DNA of 64,000 nucleotides, from positions 16,473,447 through 16,537,446 of the forward strand of contig NC_092364.1 in the NCBI RefSeq assembly GCF_030848805.1, read 5' to 3'. Numbering within the stretch: the stretch's first letter is position 1; each line of letters begins with the position of its first letter. This document shows, piece after piece, positions 1 through 12,755 of this stretch. The position numbers and the translations under genes are program-made. Below the pieces are notes generated by a model, which did no database searches, was not told the DNA's origin, and worked only from the letters and a program-made list of their open reading frames with translations. This stretch comes from Temnothorax longispinosus (lineage: Eukaryota > Arthropoda > Insecta > Hymenoptera > Formicidae).

Positions 1-227
1 GACAGAATAAAATAGAAACAGGGAGCAATAAGAGGGAAAGTAATGAAACTATTATTAAATTAATACCTATATTGTGATATAAAACATATTACATGCAACA
101 AATAAATTGAAGACTATTACTGTAAAAACATTTAATATTATTAAATATACGCCCGCGGTGAGAAAGGGACAGCAACGAGGGATCAAAGTATCAGGAGAGA
201 ATAAACGTAGACATGAGAGCAAGAGAG

Positions 228-263
<36 letters not shown>

Positions 264-1330
264 AGAGCAAGAAAGACATCGTACGGGTTCGCGTTACTAT
301 CGACTCGACCACGGTTTAAACTCGACGTAGCTATTTATAGGCTATGATTAGATACATACAGCCTGATCGTCACAAGAGAATCCACGAGAGATCCGTGCAT
401 CTCCTTTCTTGAAACTTTTGCGAGAGTCACCGAATAAGGATCTTGCGACACGAGTTATATCTTCTACCTGATTTCATCTCCTTCGGAATAAGCGCTTTTA
501 CTTTGCTAATACAGAATGCAGGTACTAAAGATTCATTACTTCCTTTCAGTTGTAGACTCTTTCAGCAAATTTGGATTTATTTCTTAGCAAAGATTTTATC
601 GGATAGTATATGTGTATATCTTCTCATGTCTTTTAATTATCTCAACACACAAGTCGTAACATTCAGTAGCGCTATATATGCACTCGAGTGAGATTATTTA
701 ATTCATGTAAAATGCGTCGATAGACATTCTAGAGAGAAAGGAAGCTCTTATAAACTCACTACCAAGAAGATAATACAGAACGAAGGGTACACTATGCCAC
801 GATAAGGCGATAAATGCTTATTTATTACGTACCACGGCATATGTTACCGCGTAATTATAGCCCGTCCGCAAGTTCTCAGAGATAAGACCGTCAGCCTGTT
901 ATTTTCTTTTCGCACGCCCCATACCGGTTAATCTAACCCTTGATTTGTACTATTCAATTTTCATCGCTTATGAAAATTATGCGTGGCATCATTCTTCGAA
1001 TAACTCAAACTTTTTTTTGTTGCTCGTGCGTAGAATGTATTGCGATATATAAAACTTTTCAGTAAATTGTTATTTCTAAAATTTTATTAGAACGTTTATG
1101 AAGTAACTATACCAAAGATATATTTTCGCGATCGTTTTAAAATGGGTTTCAATAAACATAATCAAAATATGTAAAATTTTACATATAGAATTTTATGCAC
1201 TGCCAGAGATTTATTTCGATGATAATTTAGAAATTATATAATTTTATAACAATATTCAATAAATTTGCGTTGGCCGAATAAGTTGGCGAATATGTGCCTT
1301 TGTAAGCGCAAAAGATTTAAACGGTGATAA
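1..1330. other. AT-rich non-coding stretch
   Basis: Apart from the GA microsatellite near 215-261, I see no gene, RNA or mobile element. Frames are short and stop-rich. Only one frame of about 80 codons (443-691) is open, and it has no recognisable motif. It reads as intergenic or intronic DNA. Confidence 0.6.
215..261. repeat. GA microsatellite
   Basis: An interrupted GA-rich lead-in (GAGAGCAAGAGAGCAA) runs into an uninterrupted (GA)n tract at about 231-261. It is a simple sequence repeat, likely length-polymorphic. GAGA-type tracts can bind GAGA factor in insects, but nothing here shows that this one does. Confidence 0.95.
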
Positions 1331-2013
1331 CAATCAGACTAGCCGACTGCCGCGTGACATATAGTCATTGTTCATTCATCGTTCAGAAACGTATGTAGGA
1401 AGTATTCGCGACGAGCGTGGCGCAAGCTATCGCCTCTGAATAGATACAAAAGAAACGCAGATGGAACCGCGCCAATAGGAAGAATCACGTGCGAAAAGAG
1501 AAACGGCACAGTAAGCAACCGTCGAAGGAGGAAATGGGGAATACGAGAGCGTATTATAACGGGAGTTTTTACGACGGAACGGTTTAATTGTCCGTGGACT
1601 CTCGCGGTCTCGGCAGCCGTTCTATGTCGCTGAGAGCCGCGGAGTTACTCCCGTACCAAGGTGCAATTCTTTCTCTCTCGCTCTCTCCTCGTCTTGCACA
1701 GCGCGACGAAACGCGAAATCGTTTCATTATCAGGCATGGCCGGGCTCTCGCTTTTGTGGCCGTCCGACTGCCGAGGCAGAACGTGAATAGTGGAATTTGT
1801 GAGGGCGAGATAGACAGATAGGCGCTTTATTATATTCCCAGCAGAAACCTGGAGTAAGAACGATACGATCGAAATACGTGGTAAATAAAATGGAAAGCAG
1901 ATGGGAGAAAGTTAAGAGAATAGTTAGTAATTATACACAGAACAAGTACCTATACAAAACATAAAAATATAAAATTTATAAAAAATTATATTATAACAGT
2001 AATATATATAGCA
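1331..2013. other. Moderately CpG-rich block, no gene recognised
   Basis: GC and CpG rise between about 1330 and 1830, then fall to AT-rich sequence. A frame of 77 codons (1588-1821) lies in the CpG-rich part, as expected by chance where stop codons are rare. I see no splice-bounded exon or domain. Confidence 0.45.
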
Positions 2014-2217
2014 TACACGGAGAAAATTTTATAGTAAATATTACTATGGTGTCGCACTAGCTGCGGACCATCAAGACGCACAAGTTTAAATGCCATAGTC
2101 TTATAGTAAAATTACTGTGTCCATAGCATTTAGTGCTACGATCATAGCATTCAATGCTATAATTCCGCAGCTAGTGCGACACCATAGTAATATTTACTAT
2201 AAAATTTTCTCCGTGTA
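2014..2217. mobile_element. MITE with perfect 52-bp terminal inverted repeats and TA target duplication
   Basis: The element spans 2016-2215 (200 bp) and is flanked by TA at 2014-2015 and 2216-2217. Its ends, 2016-2067 and 2164-2215, are perfect reverse complements over 52 bp and start with CACGGAGAAAATTTTATAG. The 96-bp centre holds two 15-bp near-copies, TAGCATTTAGTGCTA (2124-2138) and TAGCATTCAATGCTA (2145-2159), each partly palindromic. There is no transposase frame, so it is non-autonomous. The TA duplication suggests a Tc1/mariner-type source. The undamaged arms suggest recent insertion or recent gene conversion. The transcript would fold into one long hairpin. Confidence 0.9.
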
Positions 2218-3940
2218 CACTTTGACATGCACTTTGATTACTAATCACGTAGATGATACTTGCAGCCAAAGGAAAGGATGTGGATAGAAACATATTGTAT
2301 ACAGATAAAGGGAACAGAAAGCGGAAAGAGATAATAGAGAGATAGAAGAAGATGGAAATGCAACAAATTCACAGATGGTGAAGATAAATCTATTACATGA
2401 CGGAACGATAACGCGACTTCACGACCTTGCCACCGGGACAAACAGTTACTGTTTGGTAATTATTAGATATGAGCTCGGGATGCAACCCTTTTATGACAAC
2501 GTACGATGGCCACGTACGAGTCGGGCCAATGGGGCTGTAAGTATCGGTGAACAAATTACAACATCCGTTTTATTAGCGGCGAATGTCAGGGGTGAAAATA
2601 ATTGAATGCGGCTATATATTCATTCAGAAAGATAGAAACTCATTGCCAATTTTGCAACGCGTTAATTTCTGCTCGCAAGAAATATGGAGTCGATCAGATA
2701 AAAAATTTTTCGTCGAATAGAATTTTCAAAATAAATTCTCGTATAATTATATGTTCTTAAATGTAAAAAGAATAAACAAATTTAATTTTATATAGTAATA
2801 ATGAAGAATCCATAGAGTTTCTTAATCATATTACATAAATGCATCAAAAAATCGGAAAATATTAATATATTTACGCGCGCAATATTTAAAACAAATAAAA
2901 ATTGTTGTAAATTTTTAAAATAAAGTTTCAAATACATAAGAATCTAAAGTCTGTATAGATACATAAGAATCTAATTTCCGAGTCGGAAACTTGTCTAAAG
3001 TAGAAATCAATTTGTACTCTGTACTATATTATAGAACATAGTAACGCGCACATATAATTTCACTAAAGAAGTAGACGGCAACTTTTTACTTCTCATATTC
3101 TAGCACGTGCATTCGCGCATTAATTTACGTACGCGAGATTGCGGTGAGAAATTATGATGCTCGGAATCAAATAGCTTGCGCGTCCTAGGATAGATAAAGC
3201 ACGCTTAATTGTCTAATTAATCGCTCGCGGAGCGCGAGTTTCCAGTTTACGCGGCGATCAAGAGCGAGAAAGGGATATTTACGAGTACCGCATCGGGGGT
3301 TTATGGGAATAAGTTTTATCCTACACGCGGAGGCCTAATGGAGCTGTATCGTCGCTCTGGCTTAGGCCCGCCTGCATACTGCATGCTGCGCGTTTTTAGC
3401 GCGGGTAATAACTGTCTGAGTTCAGATACTTTAGGACGAACCTCAAGACACTAAGAATGCTAAAAGGCCCGGTATATGAATATGTATGCACGCGAACGTA
3501 CCGACACTTTCTTCATTCTTTCGCGCGGCGTCAGGGATGCGTAAAACGCACGTCGCTGGCAGTAAATGTTTTATCGAGATATCTAGGTGCACACCATCTA
3601 AACGTACAAACGAAGAGGAAAGTCGATATGCGGAAAACACGAGAAGAATAATATCAGACAAATTCAAAGTAATATTTACAAGTATAATAAGAAGGGAAAT
3701 GTACTAAATTGTTTTAAAAATATATTTTCGAGATGTGAAAATGTAATACGAAAAATGGTGCTTCTTTTATGATGATAAAATATCCTTGTTCCGTGTTCCT
3801 GTAATTACTCCGTATATATGTTATGTATGCAACGGATAGAGAGATAACATAAAGTCCCCTTATAAATGTCATCAAAAAACAAAATTTTATTACTTTATCT
3901 TTTCGAAGAAAAATCCATCTTCGCAATTCCACCCGACGGT
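2218..3940. other. AT-rich stretch with a CpG-richer part at 3080-3650
   Basis: I see no gene. Positions 2640-3060 are A/T homopolymer-rich. The 3080-3650 part is richer in CpG and contains a short hairpin, CTCGCG-GAG-CGCGAG, at 3224-3238. Three overlapping frames of 64-74 codons at 3443-3707, on both strands, are mutual shadows without family resemblance. Confidence 0.5.
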
Positions 3941-4690
3941 GGTAGTGCAGGTGTTGGTGGAACGTAATGCGGATGGAACGCGCTGAAGGCGCGGGATGAA
4001 TTCGGATTCTTCTCGAATGCTCTCGATGCGACGGCGACGGCGGAACGATGGTAAGGGAAGGAGGGAAAAGGGGGCGGGGAGACGGAGGGAGAATAGAATC
4101 ACGTATCCGATTTCGAAGCGGTGGCCCACGGTGCACTCTTAAAACCGGCCGGCGCAGTCCGCGACGCGGTATGCAGCAGCCGGAATTCGCGGGGTCGTAA
4201 CCGCGACCTATCGGCGAATATTGGATGCCGTTGCATGCCGCTGCTCACCTCGGCATACCAGTCGGGCATACGAAGGAATGCGTGCCCTACTGCGCAATGG
4301 AAAGCTTCCCCGTCCAAGGTTAGATGTCGAGGAGGTACGTACGTACACGTCCGTACATCTACGGTCACGGTGAATGGGCAGGGAATAGGCTACGTTCTCC
4401 GCATTCTGTTTATGCTCGAAAATCGATACGCGCCCGATCAAAACACGATATATGTAAATGAGTCGTGTCCGCGGCCGTGCGGGACAAGGAACGTTTTATT
4501 CCAGAGAAATGCGCGACATCGATCCAATTCGATAACAAGAGCATCGTAAATGTGCAACACAAGCAACGTTCCGTGAGAATGATTGCAATATATGTAAGAC
4601 TTATCTTGTTACGCCGCGGTTTCCAAATTATCGTCGATCATCATTATCGTCATCGCACGATATATTGTAGACTTAAAATAATGATAATCC
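3941..4690. other. CpG-rich block with overlapping frames on both strands
   Basis: Frames of 79-142 codons overlap one another on both strands here (for example 3714-4136 minus and 4121-4549 plus). Their products are low-complexity, rich in Arg, Pro and Ser, and have no domain I recognise. This is typical of stop-poor CpG-rich DNA. The block may be regulatory, but nothing fixes its role. Confidence 0.4.
4055..4079 (+). other. Potential G-quadruplex motif
   Basis: Four G-runs lie on the plus strand: GGG (4055-4057), GGG (4063-4065), GGGGG (4070-4074) and GGGG (4076-4079). The loops are 5, 4 and 1 nt, which meets the usual G3+N1-7 rule. It lies in a purine-rich part of a CpG-rich block. Confidence 0.7.
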
Positions 4691-4840
4691 AGAAACGGTT
4701 TTTCGGTTCAATAGTATTTTCAGACTGTTTATTTGATAATAAAAACTAAATAAAAAATTTATTTGTTGTTTAACATATCGATCTCTCTGTAAATATCACG
4801 TTTTAAGATTTTATTTTTTGAAAGACTGTTGTGGAGGATG

Positions 4841-4990
4841 TTAACCCTTAAGTGAGCAGCTTTGCATATATGCAAAGCGGACTTTTCGATGCTCCGTGTA
4901 CTCTCCCTTATAAAGTTTGAACTGAAAACGCACGGCTTTGCACATCTGTAAAGAGCCTTTTTGACTCTTCTTTTCCTTCTGCATGGATGG
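4841..4990 (+). mobile_element. Partial piggyBac-type MITE (copy 1)
   Basis: It starts with TTAA at 4841-4844 followed by CCCTTAAGTG, and aligns for about 150 bp with the reverse complement of the complete copy at 42432-42659. Shared landmarks are the TTAA start, a GCTTTGCATATATGC core, GTGTACTCT, CCCTTAT, GAACTGAAAACG and CGGCTTTGCAC. This copy carries an 18-bp perfect palindrome, CTTTGCATATATGCAAAG, at 4860-4877. Similarity fades after about 4990 and no matching TTAA end is clear, so the right end looks lost or diverged. It has no coding capacity. Confidence 0.8.
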
Positions 4991-6020
4991 TCCCTTTTGA
5001 ACCTTTTTATCTGTAAAGATTCAAATTAGTAAAAAAGAATATTTTAAATATTTTTTATAGGATCCCTTAAGCAGTCATTATTTATTTAAAAAAATATTCG
5101 GAATGTTACGAAAAATTTAACGATAAAGATTTATTGTATATAATAGTATATATGCAATATCATGTAAATTAATTTTTAAATGTATGCAAAAATACGATCG
5201 CTTTCACAGAGATCAATAATAACTCTCGGACAAACAATCTTCTTCCCGCACACTTTCTACCTCCCCTCATCTGCATTTGAGAACGGCGAATCGCGGAAAT
5301 GTTAATTACACGTAGGTTGATTGCGCTTTTCAGCGAGAAACTGGAGACCGACCTTTTAGAATGGCGGACTGGCTGTTATACGCGTTACATTGAAAATTCT
5401 ATTGTGCAACATTGCAATCCACGGTAGCGCACATATAACTGATGTATGATGAGAAAATGCACACAGCAAATCCAGTTTAGGAAAATTGTTGGAATTTGGC
5501 TTGCACTCTGTCTTTTTCACTAAATCATAACATCATAAATCAGGCATAACATTTAAATATTGTTTATCAGAATTTATTATAATTTCTTGCTAGCATGGCC
5601 TGTGCATATATCAGAGAATCTTAAAAACTTCGATTATATCAAATACAAAATTTCGTTTTTTCTAAAATTGTTAATTAGTAATTAGTAATAAAAATGTTAT
5701 CTAAATGGATTTCTCTTGAAATTAACCAATATATTTCTAATCAATGAGTATCTTCTAATTAACTTAGATGACGATTTTCTCGCGTACGTTATAATATAAA
5801 GAAATCTATATTACGATTTCGCAAAGTACCTCTCTTGTTTTGTTTTAAAATTATCTCTGTTGTTCCAAAATATGTATTGATTATGCGATAATCAGAATTA
5901 TTTAATAATTTGCATAATTAAAAAAAATTATTATTAAAATAATCTTCTCTCTCTCTCTCTCTCTCTCTCCCTCTCTCTCCATAAATATATATAATGTAAC
6001 GGCCTATTATTTTGTTTCAC
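4991..6020. other. AT-rich non-coding stretch
   Basis: This is A/T-rich sequence with one CT microsatellite near its right end. I see no open frame longer than 60 codons and no RNA gene or mobile element with clear ends. Confidence 0.6.
5944..5980. repeat. CT microsatellite
   Basis: (CT)n is uninterrupted from about 5947 to 5969, followed by CCCTCTCTCTCC. It marks the border between an AT-rich stretch and the CpG-rich block that starts near 6020. Confidence 0.95.
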
Positions 6021-6518
6021 AATTTATTTGTATCGTTCTTAGCCGCGCTCCGGATTTGTATGAAACTCCCATAGATGGAAGCGTTAATTTGCCTGCACCA
6101 ACATAAATTGGTGCATCTCGGATCTTTCTGCCCTAGATATCCCTCGCCTGCGGGATTTCCTTGGACCGCAGTGCGCGAACTTTCGCCGAGTGCGGGAAGT
6201 ACCCATTGAAATGCGCAGGAACCTATCGAAGTGGAAGTCACTTTCGGGACTGCCGAAATAACAGCCTGGCGGACAACGTGCTGAGAATCCTCCGCTCGGC
6301 GGAACGGCGTCCGGACGGGCGAGATGCGAATTCGTAATTGACGTAGAAGCGATTTCACTCGATATTCGAGGTCCGGGACGCCGAGTACGGGCGCTCGTAA
6401 AATAAACGCTTGGTATGACTTCCCGCTGCCAGCGGTAATTGCGCCCGTATCTGCGTGTGTTTACGAGCTTCGTAACTTAACCCCGCGAGCAGAAAGTATA
6501 CGTGTAGGAAGCAACGGA

Positions 6519-6521
<3 letters not shown>

Positions 6522-6572
<51 letters not shown>
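6522..6572. repeat. GA microsatellite
   Basis: This is an uninterrupted (AG)n tract of about 25 units inside the CpG-rich block, one of the longest simple repeats in the window. Confidence 0.97.
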
Positions 6573-6575
<3 letters not shown>

Positions 6576-6640
6576 GGAAAGGTAGGAAGAAAGATCTCGC
6601 GCGCAGCATCATGCACCTCTGCGGGTGCCCCTTTCTTTCG

Positions 6641-6657
6641 TCTCTCTCTCTCTCTCT
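6641..6657. repeat. Short CT repeat
   Basis: About eight CT units lie some 70 bp after the long GA tract, in the opposite purine/pyrimidine orientation. The two tracts could pair as an imperfect hairpin. Confidence 0.85.
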
Positions 6658-7650
6658 ACGTAGACACGTTTATGTTGCGCGATCATCGCGTGCAAGGATG
6701 ATAATCGTGACGTGTTAAATAAAGCACGTTGAACCGAAAAAGCCAGGTCGCGATACCCGCGGAATCCTCCGCAGAATTCAACGCCTCGCACGAGTTGTTT
6801 ATTCGGCCAGGAATGTATGTAAATCGCACGCGGCCCGGCTGGGCTATCTGCCGCACGCGAAAGGGAAGAAAGAAGAAACACGGCACTCACCTCGTGCCAC
6901 AAAGTTGCTCTTAACGAGCGGGCGCGAAATCTCCCTTTTTCGGAAGGGGGATACCACGCGCGATCTTGGCGTAGTATCACACGAGACGAGAGGTAATTAA
7001 TGCCGCCACCAGTTGCGGCGTCATGGCATGACGTTTTGCGCGCCCATCACGTCGCCATGGCGAGCATCAAATACATGGCCCTATGAAAAGAGGTACGTAC
7101 GTCGCCGCGCGATGAATATGTATGAGCGTCAAAATGATAAAATCGTACATATTTCCGCACGCCCGTCGTCTCTCTTTTTTCCCCCCGCCGACATCCGCAT
7201 AGGTTGCGGGAGAGGATGCGGCGGTAAAGCGCTGCACGTTCGGCGTCGAAACGGACGAGCCATTAGCGTCGATATGTGGTGTTTAAAAACCGCAACCGTC
7301 CGGAGACGTCAGCTCGAGGTATTCGTGTTTTTTTTCCTCCCCTATCTTTTTCCTTTTGCAACGCGATACCGTGAACAAAGAGGTATCCGCGGAAAAAGAG
7401 GTAATTACATCCCCGTGCGGGATAATGCTATTGGATTTCTCGTCACCCGGTATACCTGGTTTCGTTCGATAATACGACATTCTAAACAAACGAAAATGCT
7501 GCATCGATACGCGCGACTGGATTTAACGCGGCATAAAACGTTCGGGAAGTGAAGCGGGAGCAAGACTTTATGCTTGGTAGCAATTCGAGTCGTTTACTCG
7601 CGCGAAATTACGCGCATCGAGCTGTGTTATCTGTAGTCGCAATTACCGTG

Positions 7651-9150
7651 AGAATAATTATGCCGCTGCACAAGAACATGCACGAGATATCGTGTTACTT
7701 TTATATTTTCTCAACAACCCTGAGATTAATATCGTTGTTAGCGCCGTAAAAATAATTAGTTGTTTCAAAATAATTCGTGCCCGAAATTCACATCTGTGTG
7801 TATGTGTGTGAAGCCTAGCAAGTAAAACGAAAATTCTCAAGAGCTTAAAATAGGTAATATAGATAATTATGTCACTTGTAACGGTTATTTTACGATTATT
7901 TTAACAAAAGATTTATAAAAACTTGAAAGCAAGCACAGATAAATTCTCACTCATTCTTAGAAGTCAATTATTATTCGCTTAACGCGAAATCAAATCCTTA
8001 AACGTAATGTGTTCACAAAATAGTTTTGTAAAATGACAGTTTGGATTATTTTTTCATTATTTTACGGTTATTAACATATCAATATTTTTAAACGCAAATA
8101 GTGCGTATGATAATCTGCGACGATTGCATCAATTAGACGCGCTCGACCTAATACACCCCGGAAACCAATGGAACTGACCTACGCGCGCAACTGTTGCGCG
8201 ACATCGCGCAACCCCATATGGTTCAGAATTTCCGTCGCAGGCCAGCAAACTCGTATCGTTCTCTCCTCCCCCTTTTTTTCCCTTGTCGCTTTAAAATTTC
8301 GGGATCGAAAATTCCCGCAGTTTGGTTCATCGAGAAAAACTGTCAGTCCTGTGTCTTGTTTGCGGAAGATGAAAATGAACGAGCAAGAATTAATAAAGGA
8401 AAATGAAAATGAATGAGCAGAAATCGAGCTTGTCATAAGAAAATGCGTTCAAGTTTCTCTTTCATCACTCTTCTTTGTATATTTGTCTTTTTCTTTCCGC
8501 TCGTTTTTACACTTTTTCACCTTCCTTCAAGTTAATATACATCCGTCGTCTTTACAGTACTGCGATATTGCGCAAATCATAAACGATCATTTATGCAGTC
8601 TATTCTATATATCACTATCAAAATATTTTTCTTATTTATATTCAAAGTCAACTTTTTCTCTCGGCGTTTTAATTAATTGATAACTCATCCGTTCTTAAGT
8701 ACCTACGCCATATTCAATTATCTTTTATTCTGTATTAACTCCTCCTTCTTTCCTCTATCGATTCTTTTTTCTTCGGCTTTTCATTCGTGGTGGTGGGCTC
8801 GTTAAAAAAAATCAAAGGAGGGAAATTATTTAATTACGAGAGTATACAAATCCACCCTCGTAACGCTCGCTAGTCAAAGCTCAGGTGACCCAAGGACTTC
8901 GCAACCAACCCTACTCCATTGGTCCATTTTCACGGTGGGTCTCGACACGATTTTCTGCCCGTGGTGCGTAACGAAAGCCTACGAGGGAAGAGAAAACGAG
9001 GAGCGTGAAGGAAAGAAAAGGAAAAACGTAGAATTGCGAGAAGGGACGAGATGCGCTGCCGCAGGATCGATATGCGCAACACGGAGCTCCCTTGGTTGCG
9101 CAATATTCGCGTAACGAGACCTTCATAGAAATTAATTGATTTCTCAATCG
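7651..9150. other. AT-rich then mixed stretch, no gene recognised
   Basis: Positions 7730-8110 are AT-rich. From 8150 to 9150 the sequence is mixed. A 34-bp-period near-repeat of GAAAATGAAYGAGCA occurs at 8371-8389 and 8405-8423. Frames of 65-85 codons overlap on opposite strands and have no recognisable content. Confidence 0.5.
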
Positions 9151-12100
9151 CACAAACTCGTTGAAAAGTATGAATTTTCTATTTCAAAAATTATGGCATC
9201 GATAAAATACTATTATTGAACTGACCAATGTGAATCCATTGGCTTTATCATGTATTAGTATTTTTTAGAGCCAATTTTTAGCAAATTATTAATTTATAAA
9301 TAACTAGGGTTTTTTTTTTTAAATGGAGGTTACATCATAAATAATAAAATATTACATGACTACAATTAGTACGATTAGTACAATTAATCTGAGACGAAGC
9401 TTTTCGAGCCCGACTGAATATCGATGACAACGTACATGTGTTTATCGCATCACCCGTTACATCCTCGCATCTGTCAAGGTGGACTTGATGGGTTCTGCTG
9501 ACGAGAACACAGTATATATAATTTAACAAAGCTCTCTCTGGACGACACAGCTGCTGCCACTGTTGTCTCATTGACGCCGCGTTGCTCACCGTTCTATGAA
9601 TAGATCGCGGCCGAAGTATCTTCGTTATAACTCCTCGTGAGGCTTCATTAAGACTCCTAGCGTGCGCTCAAGTGCGTGCATCCGCGTGCGTACACGTGTA
9701 TACGCGTCGCCAAGAAGATTTTCATCGAAGACGGAAACGGCACTCCACTTCGTTTGGGTATGAAACTCTTTGCGCAATACTTGACATAATAACACATTCA
9801 ATCAGTACGCAGTTCCATGTTGCACATATACAGCATGCATCAAGGCAAATTTAGGTCGCTCGTTTTTATTTATCGTTTCAACCAAGAATCGTTTAAAAGA
9901 ATGATGATAAAAAAAGATAGTAGGTTAGATAGACAATGTCGCCATAAAAATAATCACTGCATCGAAAAGTGGAAAAAGAGGAATCATTCAGAGATACCTA
10001 CATGAAATTTATAATGATTATATAGAACGATTTTTGTGACAATAATCATAATTGAATTTTGAAAAAAAATCATGATGTTTGTGTATTTGTGTGTTGCATT
10101 AACTTTCAACTTTTTAACTTTCAATATATTTACACAAAATGTTAATCAATACTTGTTCGTTTTGAAATTAAAATTAAATAATCCAATTTAAGATAAATCT
10201 CTAAGTACGATAAATTTATATAAATTTGCCTTAGAATAATGTTTTCGACTTAAAATAATCAATTGGCCGTGCTTTCAAATTTACAGTTAGGGAGCGTTCC
10301 CCGAAAAAGTATTCGGAAAGTTTCAAAAGATTATACAATTTCTCTGATTTCGCCCAGAGGCTACTTTACGGAGAGATTGCTTGCCCATTTACGAAATAAC
10401 GCTCGTGAATCTCGCACAAATATATGCGCGCTTTCCCCAAATATAACGTCATCGCCTTATTTGAGTTGCATTAAACGGAAATGCCGAGCATATTGTTTTT
10501 ATCTTTATCTAAACATGTCGTTACGAAAACTGTGACGGGTGCGACTCGCGTGTACCACCACTCGTTCACCGACAAATTATTGTCGAGAGATTCTGTCATA
10601 ACTGAGATGTCTGGAAACTTGGAGAAATTTATAGCCGCATAGCTGTCCTTCAATATGACAGAAAGTCAAAAACGATCCTCTATTACTTGAATAATGCATA
10701 AATGCATCTCTCGTGAACTCTGAAGTAGTCTTACAATTAAATGATTTTTATTATGTCGAAGAAATATAATTGTGATAATAATTTAAAAAATATAATACTT
10801 AATTTATCATGTTTTATAATAAAGGATATTAATGCAAAGAATGGATCGCTATGCAGTAAAATTACTCAGTGGATTATATTCGAACGTTTCGGTCCCATTA
10901 TAAATGCGTTTCAAATAACTTTTCGATATTAAAAGCTGTTTCGGATAAGCGCTCTCATTTTTAGTCAATCAGTTTCGTTCATCGTATATATAGCGATGCG
11001 TATAGAATACAAAAGTGTTAAATTAAAGTTCGTGACCCGACACGTTAAGCGTGAATAATATGCGATATAATGTATCACACGCTATCTCCGCGAGCGAACA
11101 TATTAAAGCACGTGTAAAACGAATTTCTCATTAACGTCATACAATTTTCGCTCAAATATCCGATGTACGATACTCTACTACACGATAACTCGGCGCATTC
11201 GGATTTTTCAGCCCTTCGAAAATGCTCACTTCCGAGTCTCTCGAAGCCAGGCAGAGAGAGCGTGACGTGCTGTTTGTGAGCGCAATATTTTTGCTGAAAC
11301 AGCACTCATGTTTCGCCCGCTCTTCGAAATAAAAAATTCAATTTTAAGCGTAGCACGGTACACACGAGGGATTGTTTACCTCGTAACACAGGCTACCAGG
11401 CCGGCGAATCTCGTTACAGTACGTCAACGTGCGGCGCGTTGCGAAATCATGATTTCCCAGGCTTTCCAGGTGCATCTGCCTTCAACTCGACGGTTCCATT
11501 GTTGCATTATCTTCGGGCGCTGACCACATCGAGATTAAAGTTTTAAAGTTCCATAGAGATGCCCGAGAAGGAATCTAGAAAACTGACGGAAGTGCGACGC
11601 GCATATGTCTGCTTGCACTTGTGTAACTCAAAGGCGTCGACATTCAGGGACGTAAATGTTAACATATAGCGATTACGTTTCCTATGACTTGCTCACTTAT
11701 TACTATTACGGTCACTACATTTTCCACTTCAATCAAATTAACAGTCATCTAGATTTGTTTTCTCTCATTACAAAAAAAAATTGTTTATATTTATTTTATA
11801 CCTATGTAACTTTTTTATAACTTCGATAATGAATCAGCACTAATTATATTTTACGAGTCTCTTTATTTTAATTAAAATTAATGCATATGTTAGTCTTGAT
11901 TAAAATTAAACGCAGTGTGCAATTACAACTAGTACTACCTGCAGAAACTTTGGGATCTAATTTCTCTATGTCAATCTTACCGAGTCGTTGGCTGCGAGAT
12001 GTCATCAAGAAATCTATTACCGCTTTATGTAATCGGGGAATTCTATCACATCATGTTCTTAATTGAAAATGAACTATTTTAAAGAAATCAGAATGTTTGC

Positions 12101-12750
12101 TTTTCTAAAATGCGCAACGACAGTTAGCGAATTAATATAACTTTCAACTGAAGCTTCACGTCGACCAAAATGGGAAAATGATTCTACGCCACTGGCTTAA
12201 GTTCTCGTTACATACCGCTCGCGGAGTTCATGAAAGTTCCATCGGAATGAAAGTCGGGGGCCGGCTTTTCGCCGGTGCGGCATGTCGCGCTGCATTTCCG
12301 TTTTGCTCTTCTACAGCTCTTGTCATCGTCATGCTTGTCGTGCGTCTACCATCCTACCCTGAATTCGCGAATGCGCGCCGCAGATATGAAAACATACGCG
12401 CGGCTCGTTTCCGAAGGGCTATAAATTGTGTATGAAAAGAGTAGCCGTTTCACACACTGAGATTATCCTCTGATAAGATATGAAAAAGAATATTATATCA
12501 CAGAGTAGTGCTTGTTTTATAATTTTCGAGTTATCTTTCATCAACGTTCGTAAATCTATATCTTCACTATAGTATCTAATACCAAAATGCATCGTCAATG
12601 CTATTTTCCAAGCCGTCATTTTCAAGTTTGTTTTATGTACTTTCAACCACGTTGCTTTATAATGTGACACAATTATCATATTATTATTAACTGGTTACAA
12701 TAATTTATAAAATAATTGTTTGGACACTTATATGACTCACGAATGCAACA
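9151..12750. other. Long AT-rich non-coding stretch
   Basis: I see short frames (60-90 codons) without domains, homopolymer A/T runs (for example poly-T at 9310-9320), and CpG-richer patches near 9.4-9.8, 10.26-10.6, 11.1-11.6 and 12.2-12.4 kb. No RNA gene or repeat with clear borders is visible. Confidence 0.5.
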
Positions 12751-12755
12751 TTAAC

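Larger units (their letters stand above)
6021..7650. other. Large CpG-rich block, candidate regulatory or exon-bearing region
   Basis: CpG is dense over about 1.6 kb and both strands carry long frames. The longest is 179 codons (7013-7552 plus); minus-strand frames of 113, 85 and 123 codons lie at 6017-6358, 6355-6612 and 6609-6980. None shows a recognisable domain, and the 85-codon one is largely a translated GA repeat (Ser-Leu). A strong donor-like GAG|GTGAGT occurs on the minus strand at 6893-6885. The block could hold an unannotated first exon or enhancer, but sequence alone does not decide. Confidence 0.4.

Noticed and set aside
7013..7552. Longest open frame (179 codons, plus strand)
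   Set aside because: It lies in stop-poor CpG-rich DNA, begins within no clear promoter or acceptor context, includes runs encoded by poly-T and poly-C, and shows no domain I know.
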